From an uncultured Veillonellaceae bacterium (GTDB lineage Bacteria; Bacillota; Negativicutes; Veillonellales; Dialisteraceae): 25,458 bases of DNA. Shown here piece after piece: positions 7,801 to 14,301 of this stretch. Every line of letters starts with the position of its first letter. Position 1 is the stretch's first letter. The notes under the pieces were generated by a model. The model did no database searches. It was not told the origin of the DNA and saw nothing but the letters and a program-made list of their open reading frames with translations. The stretch lies in assembly GCA_958439155.1 (NCBI GenBank), contig CAUBUJ010000004.1:1-25458 (forward strand). Reading direction: 5' to 3'. A program made the translations under genes and the position numbers.

Positions 7801-8509
7801 CAAAGAATTTTTTGCACACAATGCCGTTGGTATCGTCAGCGATTTTGATGATATAGAGCTTTTTATGGTCCCGCAGTTCCCTCGAATCCACAGAGACCAG
7901 GTTCCCTTCGATCACCATATTGTCCATTTCTTCCGTAATGGAAGCGATGGAGACAGGATTGCCTTTGATGGATTTCTTTCCCAGAAAAATGCCGGAAAAT
8001 TTTCCATTCTTTTTGGATGGGGAGGACCGCATCTGCGCCGCGGGCATCACGTCCTCGATGGAGGGAAGCCCGGCAGGCATGGAAAATCCTGCTGCGGAAG
8101 GCGCGGCCGCCGGCAGGTCTTCTTCCGGAACCGAAGACGCGGCAGCCTCTTCGATTTCCTCCATGGTAGGCGCGTGGTAGCCGCCGAATTCCTCAAAAGC
8201 GGCCTCATCCGGGAGGGGCGCTTCTTCCGGGGGCATGTATTCCTCTTCCGGCGGCGGCACTTCGCCCGCGGCAGGAGCGGCCATGTCCATTCCGTGATTG
8301 GGCATGCGGGAGAGGATCTCCTCTGTCACATCTTCCCCATTGATGAGGATCTCTTCAATGCCCATAAGGGCTGCGCCCATATCGAGAAGGACCTGGAGCG
8401 CCGCCTCCCGGTGCTCTGCCTGGATGTACCAGGCGCGGCTCTCCGTATCGATTTCCATCAGTGTAATCGGCGATCCGCCGTTTCTGCAGCGAAGCCTGTA
8501 CTTGGCCAT
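4811..8509 (-). CDS. polC: DNA polymerase III PolC-type alpha subunit, without exonuclease domain
   Basis: 1232 residues; the replicative polymerase of Firmicutes. In order: N-terminal domain (1-75), an acidic Pro/Ala-rich linker (about 78-160), OB fold (about 185-285), PHP part 1 (ELHLHT at 297-302, VTDHG at 329-333), PHP part 2 (SDAHF at 503-507), and a zinc motif (CPHC at 680-683, CPKC at 705-708). The palm contains PDIDLNFS at 733-740, with D734 and D736, and LKLDILGHDD with D869, so all three catalytic aspartates are present. In canonical PolC (about 1430 residues) a DEDD exonuclease of roughly 180 residues splits the PHP domain. Here GMEGYM near 355-360 runs on within about 15 residues to the post-exonuclease segment (YSHIIILAKNMTGLHNLY). 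The start has AGGAGG five bases before the ATG. Proofreading would need a separate DnaQ-like protein. Confidence 0.95.
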   Translation of the reverse strand: MAKYRLRCRNGGSPITLMEIDTESRAWYIQAEHREAALQVLLDMGAALMGIEEILINGEDVTEEILSRMPNHGMDMAAPAAGEVPPPEEEYMPPEEAPLPDEAAFEEFGGYHAPTMEEIEEAAASSVPEEDLPAAAPSAAGFSMPAGLPSIEDVMPAAQMRSSPSKKNGKFSGIFLGKKSIKGNPVSIASITEEMDNMVIEGNLVSVDSRELRDHKKLYIIKIADDTNGIVCKKFFDSDGDAALLDKYLKTGMPLKIRGNVRLDKYSGALTMNISQMEQGEVHAAVHEDKAEEVRVELHLHTKMSLDGLIDAEKAIKTAAEWKAPAIAVTDHGVIQAFPKIQDYAKKYNEKVIYGMEGYMIENIPENIDTDRQKYSHIIILAKNMTGLHNLYRLVTFSCLKYYKKRPLLPKALLKELHEGLLYGSACVMGEFFRAVLAGKSDEELLKIASFYDYLEVQPLGNNAFLMGDDKYAGINTEKDLQDLNRRVIDIADKAGMPCCATSDAHFLFAEDQINRDILLSKWDKPGKEESHPPVYIRTTQEMLDEFSYLPPEKAKEIVITNTRNIAAQCDWIEPLAEEWKSYNPKISGADEALVKMCYDNAHAIYGDPLPELVEARLKQELTPIIKHGYGVLYYIAHKLVKHSNDRGYLVGSRGSVGSSFVATMSGITEVNPLPPHYICPHCHWCHFYTDGSVGGGFDLEDKKCPKCGTPLQKNGHNIPFAVFLGFDGDKVPDIDLNFSSGDDQSVAHKYTEELFGRDNVFRAGTISGLQEKNAYGVAKRYAEVRGLQCNDIYLEKIAGGVIGVKTNTGQHPAGIMVCPRDMDIHNFTPLQYSADKKYEKDEDGNRIPGTITTHFDYHSISGRMLKLDILGHDDPKVIRMLQDITGIDPLHIPFDDKKTISIFGSTEALGYTPEELGKIIGNKGNTVGSLGLPEYGTLFVRKMLEDTKPKNFSELVRISGFSHGTNVWVGNAQDLIKSGTVKLEEAISTRDDVMNYLIEHGVDALISFKTMENVRKGKGLEKADKKGNLSHNEEAIRKAKVPEWFIDSCKKISYLFPRAHAVAYVMMAFRIAWFKVYQPLAFYASYFTIRAEGKFDAPVILKGLDAQKAELARVSSMDNVSDVEKKNAVVTEVAAEMYLRGFEFLPISLAQSSATEFKMVDGKILPPFNCIPALGNQVAKLIVQAREKGPFTSKEDLRKRAKVSQTLVETMENMGILKGLPEEEQISLFSF

Positions 8510-8540
8510 AGATTCCTCCTGTCAAACCCTTCTTTATCGT

Positions 8541-8585
8541 AAATAAATACCCTGGTGAACCCGCCAGACGCGGGGCCATCAGGGT
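8541..8585 (-). terminator. Probable terminator after the VanW-family gene
   Basis: Minus strand ACCCTG/CAGGGT outer stem (8580-8585 with 8549-8554) enclosing a second stem CCCGC/GCGGG, followed by an A/T-rich tract (ATTTATTT). The U tract is imperfect, so some readthrough into polC is likely. Confidence 0.5.
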
Positions 8586-8603
8586 CTGTTCCGCTCTCTT
8601 CCG

Positions 8604-9983
8604 CTACGCCGGATTTGCTGCGCCTGCGGCGGCGCTGTCCATTTTCGCCTTTTCCCCGTCAAGGTCTGCCTGTTTCTTAAAGGTCACCACCGTATCCACT
8701 GCGTCGTACACCGAGCGGAAGCTGTCATGATAGGTTCTGCCGTCCTGGAAGACGGCCCGCTGGATGACGGTCACGTCGTATCCGTCATTGCCTTCTTCCA
8801 CTTTCCGGTCCTCCTGCTGGGACGGATCCAGTTTCAGCACCGTCTTATGCGGCAGCGTCGTATTGGAAGTCTCCTGGACCGACACAGATTTTGTGAGATC
8901 TTCGTGGTTTCCCAGAATGTACAGGCGGATCTCCCCAGGCGCGTAGGACGCCATAATGTAGACCGGCTTTTTCAGCTGGTTCCGGAATTTGAAGTCCAGA
9001 TAATTGTCCGCCACCGTCGCGTCCTGCCCGATCGGCGCATACGCCACAGGGCCGAAATGGCAGGTCCGCTCCGTCACGGAAAGCCCGGCAAGGAGCACCG
9101 CGTTGAAAAGGGTGGTGCTCACCTGGCAGACTCCGCCGCCTGCGTCAGGCACCAGTTTCCCATCGAGAAAGACCGGCGCGTCCAGGTATCCATTCTCTCT
9201 CGTGCGGAGGCCGGTGGCCTGATTGAAGGAAAACGTTTCCCCCGGCCGGATGAACCAGCCGTCAATGCTTTTGGCCGCCCGGGCAATATTGGCGCTCCGG
9301 TTGGGAGACTGGCTGAAATAGGTGGTATACACACCGAGCACCCGGTCGATGTCTTTCCGCGCTGACGCAGGAATGGCCGGCCCCTTTTCTGCTTTGACCG
9401 GAATCTCCACCGTCCCTTCATTGCCCGAGAGAATCTGCGCATTGGCGAGGGCTTTCATTTGGGGCTGGTCGATCTGGAGGTACGGTTTGCCCCCGGAAAA
9501 GAGAACCGTCCCGTCGCTGTGAATCACAGGCTGGGAATTTACCGGCGGCTTGCTGTATTCTGCGGAAAGCCCGGCAATGGCCTTGTCCAGTTTTTTCTCA
9601 TCATAAGAAATGGCCAGGGACGCAGACTCGCCTCCAAGGAGCGCCTTCCACTGCACCGCCAGATCGGAAAGCACATGGCCGCTCCGGCCCACCGCGAGAA
9701 TCCGCGCGGTCTCGCTGTCCGCGTTCATGCCCACAGACAAATCCTTGTAGGCCCAGACCTGCTGGACTTCTCCCCGGCGCACGGTTAGTGACCGGCCGGC
9801 AATCTTCTCATTTTTCCCATCAATAAAAGAATGAAGATCCGCCGCCGTCATGCCTCCTGCTTTCATACCGTCTACGGAAAGCCCCCGGATGACGGTACCG
9901 CTGCTGTTGCACACCATAGGGGTCAATACTGCGGCACATGCCAAAACCGCGGCGCACGCCGCTATCCATACGTTACGATTCAT
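8604..9983 (-). CDS. VanW-family protein (YoaR-like, with peptidoglycan-binding-type N-terminal domain)
   Basis: 459 residues. An N-terminal hydrophobic segment (5-24) suggests a signal anchor or signal peptide and an extracytoplasmic location. Residues about 30-205 resemble the putative peptidoglycan-binding region found before VanW domains. The VanW domain (about 216-350) contains PGETFSFN (247-254) and the hallmark GGGVCQVST (282-290), followed by a C-terminal G5-like beta segment. VanW proteins occur in some vancomycin-resistance clusters and widely in Firmicutes without them. Their biochemical role is unknown, and nothing here indicates glycopeptide resistance. The start has GAGGCAGG just before the ATG. 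The gene sits alone between holA and polC. Confidence 0.85.
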   Translation of the reverse strand: MNRNVWIAACAAVLACAAVLTPMVCNSSGTVIRGLSVDGMKAGGMTAADLHSFIDGKNEKIAGRSLTVRRGEVQQVWAYKDLSVGMNADSETARILAVGRSGHVLSDLAVQWKALLGGESASLAISYDEKKLDKAIAGLSAEYSKPPVNSQPVIHSDGTVLFSGGKPYLQIDQPQMKALANAQILSGNEGTVEIPVKAEKGPAIPASARKDIDRVLGVYTTYFSQSPNRSANIARAAKSIDGWFIRPGETFSFNQATGLRTRENGYLDAPVFLDGKLVPDAGGGVCQVSTTLFNAVLLAGLSVTERTCHFGPVAYAPIGQDATVADNYLDFKFRNQLKKPVYIMASYAPGEIRLYILGNHEDLTKSVSVQETSNTTLPHKTVLKLDPSQQEDRKVEEGNDGYDVTVIQRAVFQDGRTYHDSFRSVYDAVDTVVTFKKQADLDGEKAKMDSAAAGAANPA

Positions 9984-10045
9984 ACCTGCCTCTTGCGGAA
10001 AAATCCTGTCTGTCCCGCCGGAACATCAAAGAAATATCTCTACTT

Positions 10046-10080
10046 ATTGTATAACAAAAAAAGAAAACCGGACTATACAA
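10046..10080 (-). promoter_or_regulatory. Possible promoter and inverted repeat before the VanW gene
   Basis: Minus strand TATACAAT offers a -10 (TACAAT at 10046-10051) about 60 bases before the gene. The -35 is poor. The copies TTGTATA (10074-10080 read on minus) and TATACAA (10047-10053) form a 7-bp inverted repeat around a T-rich spacer, which could be an operator or coincidence. Confidence 0.35.
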
Positions 10081-10085
10081 CTTTC

Positions 10086-11117
10086 CTATGCGCGCAGGTG
10101 GGGACCATGACCGGCCTTTCCCTTCCCGGCGAGGCAGAACCGGAGCAGCAGATCTTCCATATCCCGCTCGCTCCCGCCGAGGCGCATTTCATACTGGAAA
10201 TGAAAGAGATCGAGCAGAAAATTTTCCGCCTCCTCTTCCGACACCTTCCGGGCGGCCGCTTCCAGATTCCGCATCTGCCAGCTGCCGCGGATCCCAAGGC
10301 GCTTCATCATGACCGCCGAAGACGCGCCGGTCCTGCGCATTTCCTTGAGCATTTTGATGCGCCGGAACTGGGACGCGAGAAATCCCAGATTTTTGAGCGT
10401 ACTCTGGGTATCCGTAAAGACCCGGGGCGCCCCTTCCAGCACGGCCTGGGCGTTCCTTTCGAGAAGCTGGTCGGTGAAGCGGAAAATTCCCTGGTCCATG
10501 TAATCAGGAAGGGCCTCCTGGAGGAGCGCCTTGGTCACTACTTTTTCGTCTCCGCAGAGGAGGAGAATTTTGTCGCATTCCGTCTCCAGAAAAGGCTGGG
10601 AAATTTCCGCCCATGCGGCGAGCACCGTCTGGAGGTAGCCCCGCGCTTCCCGGTCCATCCGCTTCCCGTGATCGTAAAGGTATTCTTCCATTTTTTCCGC
10701 CCCGTCCTGGGGCTTCATGAGGGTGCACTCAATGGAAGAGGCAAAAGAAAAGAGAGATTTCACCGGCTTCACCCGCCGGTCGGGCTTTCCTTCATAGGTG
10801 ATGACGACAAATACATCGGGACCTGCGTCTTTCATTGTCTGAAGAAGCTTTTGATACGCCGCCTCGTCGCCGTCCCGGAGCGCCCGTTTCAAAAAGGAAG
10901 GATTCTCTATAATCACCGCTGTTTCCGCAGAGAAAAGAGACTGCCCTTCCATGGCGGTACGGTACGCGTCCAGGCTGTCAGAAGCGCCCAGTACCGCCGG
11001 CTCAGGACCATTTCCTTTGAAATAGCGGCGGAGCAGCTCCTGTTTCTTCTCCTGCACCAGCACCGGGTCTTCTCCGTAGACGACCCATATATTTTTCTGC
11101 TGTACTTTGACCGCCAT
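10086..11117 (-). CDS. holA: DNA polymerase III delta subunit
   Basis: 343 residues, the normal HolA size. It belongs to the clamp-loader complex and opens the sliding clamp for loading onto DNA. The N-terminus (VQQKNIWVVYGEDPVLVQEK) is the family's opening strand and degenerate nucleotide-fold region. The VFVVITYEGKPDRR segment (about 102-115) and the C-terminal helical collar ending LDLFHFQYEMRLGG also match HolA. It begins four bases after the comEC stop, with GGAAGGA inside the comEC end as ribosome site. The comEA-comEC-holA order is widely conserved in Firmicutes, which supports the call. No clear terminator follows; only a T-rich run without a GC-rich stem is seen. Confidence 0.93.
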   Translation of the reverse strand: MAVKVQQKNIWVVYGEDPVLVQEKKQELLRRYFKGNGPEPAVLGASDSLDAYRTAMEGQSLFSAETAVIIENPSFLKRALRDGDEAAYQKLLQTMKDAGPDVFVVITYEGKPDRRVKPVKSLFSFASSIECTLMKPQDGAEKMEEYLYDHGKRMDREARGYLQTVLAAWAEISQPFLETECDKILLLCGDEKVVTKALLQEALPDYMDQGIFRFTDQLLERNAQAVLEGAPRVFTDTQSTLKNLGFLASQFRRIKMLKEMRRTGASSAVMMKRLGIRGSWQMRNLEAAARKVSEEEAENFLLDLFHFQYEMRLGGSERDMEDLLLRFCLAGKGKAGHGPHLRA

Positions 11118-11121
11118 ATGC

Positions 11122-13395
11122 TCAATCCTTCCAGGGCGCGCCGCCCAAATAGGTTTCCATCTGCCATATGTCCCTGCGCTGCCGCACCGTCACCATCCCG
11201 TCCAGGGAAGGATCGGCAAAGGGAATTTCATGGAGCAGAAAATAATCCCTGTCCTCCCCGGCCTGGGGCGTGCTGTTTCCGCCGTATACCGCAGCGTCCG
11301 GACGAAGTACTTTCATTGTACCATCATTCACGGTGCTTTGAAATGACCCGGCCCCGCCCAGGTAGAAAAGGGTCCCTTCCGGACGGTCCATCACCGGGCC
11401 GCCGCCGTCAAGGTACCAGCCGGCCCCATTTTTTGTGAGGAGGTAACTCCCCCCTTCTTTCCGGATCCTAAGACCGCCGGTAGTTTTCCAGGAACCGCTT
11501 TCCACGGAGCGGACCCGGCTCTCCGGATGGGCCGCAAGAAAAGCGCCTGCCTTCTTTTGGGAAGCTGGATCCATCCATATTTCCCGCACCGGCATGGCAA
11601 GGGAAAAAGGAGAAGTCCCTTTCGCCGCGGTCAGATCCAGGAGGAGCAGGTCAATGGAAAAAATTCCTTTGTACCCCAACACGGAAAGAAGCTCCCGCCC
11701 GCCCATGTCGATGGGAAGAGTTCCTTCCTTGTAATACAGAATATGGTGCTGCCCGTCCCAAAGGATCGCTCCCCGGGAAGCGCCCAGGTCGGGAACGATC
11801 CATTCCGTATCGGGGCGGTTCCAGAAGGCCCAGCCGTTCCACAGAAGAAGAGGCGGAAGCAGGCAGAGCGCCGCCTGCCGGGCGAGTTTTCTTTTCTCAT
11901 AGAGAAGAAGGAAAAGCAAGAACAGCAGGGCATAGTAGAGACAGGTTTCCGCCCGGAGGAGGCCCCCTGCCTGAAAGGACGCTCCTGGAAGCGCCGCCAG
12001 TCCCCCTGCCAGGCGCAGGGCCCCCCACAGGAGCCAGTCCGCCCCGGAAAGAAGACCCGCTGCCAGAGGGGGAAACAGCCCGACGAGAAGAGAAGCCGCC
12101 AGGCCGCCGATAATGGTCCATTCCAGAAGGGGCGTCACAAAAAGATTGGCCGGCAGGAAATAGACGGGAAGCACATGAAAATGATAGAGCACCACCGGCA
12201 CCGTGAGAAGCTGCGCCGCAGCGGCCACCGCCATGCTTTCCGAAACCCACCGCGGCAGGAAGGTACCGGCGCACCGCGCCAAAAGGGGCCGGTAAAAGAG
12301 GAGGATCCCCGCGGAGGCGCCGGCAGAGAGCTGGAAGCTCACATCATAGAGGTAGAGCGGCTCATAGAAAAGCATGCACAAAAGCGCCGCTGCCAGGAGG
12401 AGAATTCCTTCTTTCTCCCGGTGAAAAAGAAGACCCATGGCAGAAAAAATCCCCATGAGAGAGGCCCGCACCACAGGCGGCACAAAGCCGGAAAGGCCAG
12501 CGTAGCAGAGAATCACCAGAACCGCCGCAGGAAAGACCGCCCGCTCCGGCAAGCGCATCCACCGGCCGGCGAGGCAGAGAAAACCGAAGAGCAGCGCGAT
12601 ATGGGACCCTGACACAGAGAGAATATGGACGATCCCGATGCGGGTGAAATCTTCCAGCGCCCCTTCCGGAAGCTCCTGGTAATTGCCTCCAAAGAGAAGG
12701 GTCATCAAAAGGGAGAGCCGCATCGGATCCATGAAGGGGGCAAAAGACCGGCGCAGGCCCTCCTTCACATCATGGGCGAGCGCTTCCATCGGAAAGGCGC
12801 CGGCTTTCCCCAGGGCCGTCACGGCCTCCTTCGCTTCTGTATAGATCCGCCCAATGAGACGCTCCGCCTGGTACCGCCTGGAAAGGTCAATCTTTCCTGG
12901 ATTTCTATAAAAGCGGAACTTCGATAATTTCCCCTGCACCGAAAGGACTGTATCCGGCGCAAGAGGCTCGCTTATCCCATCCCACGGCACATAGAGATAG
13001 ATCTGTCCCCGCACGTCCCGCGCCGTGCCGTCACTGTAGCGCAGCGACTGTCCTTCTGCAGGATACCGGATATAGGGTTCTGCTCCTTGTACAGGAAGCG
13101 CTTCCCCGCTGATGATGAGGGACCACATACCAGACGCGCCGGAGAGACTATGGCTCTGGCGCTGCCATGATTCGCCGGCAAGCTCCATGCGGATCCATCC
13201 GGCAGCGCACACAAAAAGAAGACAGAGTACCCACGCCGCCCCTCTCCGGCCCCAGAAGAAAGACGCCCCTGCCGCCGCGCCAAGAATCACGCCTATTGCA
13301 GCCGCTGCCGGAAGGGGCACCTCCAGTATCCCTGCGCCGGCCATACCCGCGGCCGCGGCGATGACGCACCACAGGAGAAAATAGCGCTCCTTCAT
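11122..13395 (-). CDS. comEC: ComEC/Rec2-type DNA uptake channel with degenerate C-terminal MBL-like domain
   Basis: 757 residues. The N-terminal membrane segments and a soluble OB-like region (about 60-190) are followed by the multi-pass competence domain (about 210-510), including the VSGSHIALLFGFLCL stretch typical of ComEC. This protein is the inner-membrane channel that carries single-stranded DNA into the cell during transformation. The C-terminal region (about 531-757) aligns in outline with the metallo-beta-lactamase-like domain (LPIDMGG, then a GIFSIDLLLLDL strand). However, the HxHxDH metal motif expected after that strand is replaced by TAAKGTSP, so the domain is probably not an active nuclease. 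The start overlaps the comEA stop as ATGA. The reading frame is intact. Confidence 0.92.
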   Translation of the reverse strand: MKERYFLLWCVIAAAAGMAGAGILEVPLPAAAAIGVILGAAAGASFFWGRRGAAWVLCLLFVCAAGWIRMELAGESWQRQSHSLSGASGMWSLIISGEALPVQGAEPYIRYPAEGQSLRYSDGTARDVRGQIYLYVPWDGISEPLAPDTVLSVQGKLSKFRFYRNPGKIDLSRRYQAERLIGRIYTEAKEAVTALGKAGAFPMEALAHDVKEGLRRSFAPFMDPMRLSLLMTLLFGGNYQELPEGALEDFTRIGIVHILSVSGSHIALLFGFLCLAGRWMRLPERAVFPAAVLVILCYAGLSGFVPPVVRASLMGIFSAMGLLFHREKEGILLLAAALLCMLFYEPLYLYDVSFQLSAGASAGILLFYRPLLARCAGTFLPRWVSESMAVAAAAQLLTVPVVLYHFHVLPVYFLPANLFVTPLLEWTIIGGLAASLLVGLFPPLAAGLLSGADWLLWGALRLAGGLAALPGASFQAGGLLRAETCLYYALLFLLFLLLYEKRKLARQAALCLLPPLLLWNGWAFWNRPDTEWIVPDLGASRGAILWDGQHHILYYKEGTLPIDMGGRELLSVLGYKGIFSIDLLLLDLTAAKGTSPFSLAMPVREIWMDPASQKKAGAFLAAHPESRVRSVESGSWKTTGGLRIRKEGGSYLLTKNGAGWYLDGGGPVMDRPEGTLFYLGGAGSFQSTVNDGTMKVLRPDAAVYGGNSTPQAGEDRDYFLLHEIPFADPSLDGMVTVRQRRDIWQMETYLGGAPWKD

Positions 13396-13958
13396 AATGT
13401 GATCCTGTTTTCTAATTTGCTGTACTTGCCTTCCCCGATAGAAGGCACTTCCATGAGCTCCTCTTTCTTCTCAAACAGTCCATGCTCCCGGCGGTACTGG
13501 AGAATTTTCGCGGCTGTCACTTCCCCAATCCCAGGAAGAGTTTCCAGTTCCGCCTGAGATGCGTAATTGATGTTCACCAGTTGGGCGCCTTCCGGTACCT
13601 GCGCGGTCTCTTCCGGATGGACAGGAATATGGATCTTCTCTCCGTCTTCCACAGGCGCTGCCAGATTCACCGCTTCCATATCAGCATAAGGCAGCACGTC
13701 ACCGGCGGCCTTCACCGCTTCGTAGACCCGGCTCCCCTGCGGAAGATCATACACGCCGGGACGGCGCACCGCGCCGGAGAGATACACCACAGCGGACGCC
13801 GCCTCAGAAGTCTCTGCAGGCGCCTCCATAACGAGAGGCTCTTCCTCTTCTTCCCACGGAGCCAGCGTGAAAATCCCCGCCGCAAGGAGGGCCGCCGCCA
13901 GAAGCAAACATAAAAGGAGGTACCTTTTCTTTTCCATGTCCAGTTCCGACCATTTCAT
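13392..13958 (-). CDS. comEA: ComEA-type competence DNA-binding protein
   Basis: 188 residues. One transmembrane segment (about 12-32) anchors it outside the membrane, followed by an acidic linker (EEEEE). Next come an SLBB domain (about 55-112; VVYLSGAVRRPGVYDLP) and a helix-hairpin-helix pair (about 125-188; LVNINYASQAELETLPGIGE, then PSIGEGKYSKLENRI). The helix-hairpin-helix binds incoming double-stranded DNA and passes it to ComEC. AGGAGGTG precedes the ATG at 13958, which is preferred over the second Met at residue 8. First gene of the comEA-comEC-holA unit, under the promoter at 13997-14025. Confidence 0.93.
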   Translation of the reverse strand: MKWSELDMEKKRYLLLCLLLAAALLAAGIFTLAPWEEEEEPLVMEAPAETSEAASAVVYLSGAVRRPGVYDLPQGSRVYEAVKAAGDVLPYADMEAVNLAAPVEDGEKIHIPVHPEETAQVPEGAQLVNINYASQAELETLPGIGEVTAAKILQYRREHGLFEKKEELMEVPSIGEGKYSKLENRITL

Positions 13959-13996
13959 AAGGCACCTCCTGTATGCAATTATTTTCTACATGTATT

Positions 13997-14025
13997 ATTT
14001 TAACTCATTCTGCAAGGAGCGGCAA
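13997..14025 (-). promoter_or_regulatory. Promoter of the comEA-comEC-holA operon
   Basis: Minus strand TTGCCG (14020-14025), a 17-base spacer, then TAAAAT (13997-14002), about 39 bases before comEA. Confidence 0.65.
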
Positions 14026-14201
14026 CTGAATACGCTGTGTCATAAACCCGGCAGCTGTGTGGTTTCCCTAAACATCCGAAAGAAAGATGACCGATGGTAA
14101 GGTCTGCGGTCTTTCCCTGTATCATATCTCCACGTTCAAAAGAAAAGATCTTATGACGCACTTGGTTTTCTGCCGCAGAACCTGGACGGACTCATTCTCT
14201 A

Positions 14202-14230
14202 TTGACAGTTTCCCCTTCCCCTTTTATGAT
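14202..14230 (+). promoter_or_regulatory. Promoter of the RocB-like gene
   Basis: TTGACA (14202-14207), a 17-base spacer, then TATGAT (14225-14230): a near-consensus housekeeping promoter. The predicted start near 14237 gives a leader of about 65 nt that contains the hairpin at 14256-14280. Confidence 0.8.
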
Positions 14231-14255
14231 ACAAATAAAAAATTCGTAAAGACGC

Positions 14256-14291
14256 GGCACTTTCCTTGAGGGGGAGTGCCCTTTTCTTTTT
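14256..14291 (+). terminator. Terminator-like hairpin in the RocB-like leader (possible attenuator)
   Basis: GGCACTTTCC pairs with GGGGAGTGCC (two G-U pairs, about 10 bp, 5-base loop) followed by CTTTTCTTTTT. It stands between a strong promoter and the GGAGG site of the downstream gene, so transcription must pass it. This suggests attenuation or a 5' stabilising hairpin. Confidence 0.55.
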
Positions 14292-14301
14292 GGAGGCGCT
14301 T

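Larger units (their letters stand above)
13959..14301. other. Divergent intergenic region between comEA and the RocB-like gene
   Basis: 343 bases without a supported gene. It holds the comEA promoter on the minus strand (13997-14025), and the promoter and leader hairpin of the RocB-like gene on the plus strand (14202-14291). Between them (about 14030-14200) I see no convincing gene; a short frame from 14087 lacks a ribosome site. Confidence 0.7.

Noticed and set aside
8604..9983. A vancomycin-resistance gene
   Set aside because: VanW domains are widespread outside resistance clusters, and no vanA/H/X-type genes are nearby.
9831..11438. A 535-codon plus-strand frame across the VanW gene start, holA and the comEC end
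   Set aside because: Antisense to three clear genes and low-complexity composition.
14087..14269. A 60-codon frame before the RocB-like gene
   Set aside because: No ribosome site, and it reads through the promoter and leader hairpin.
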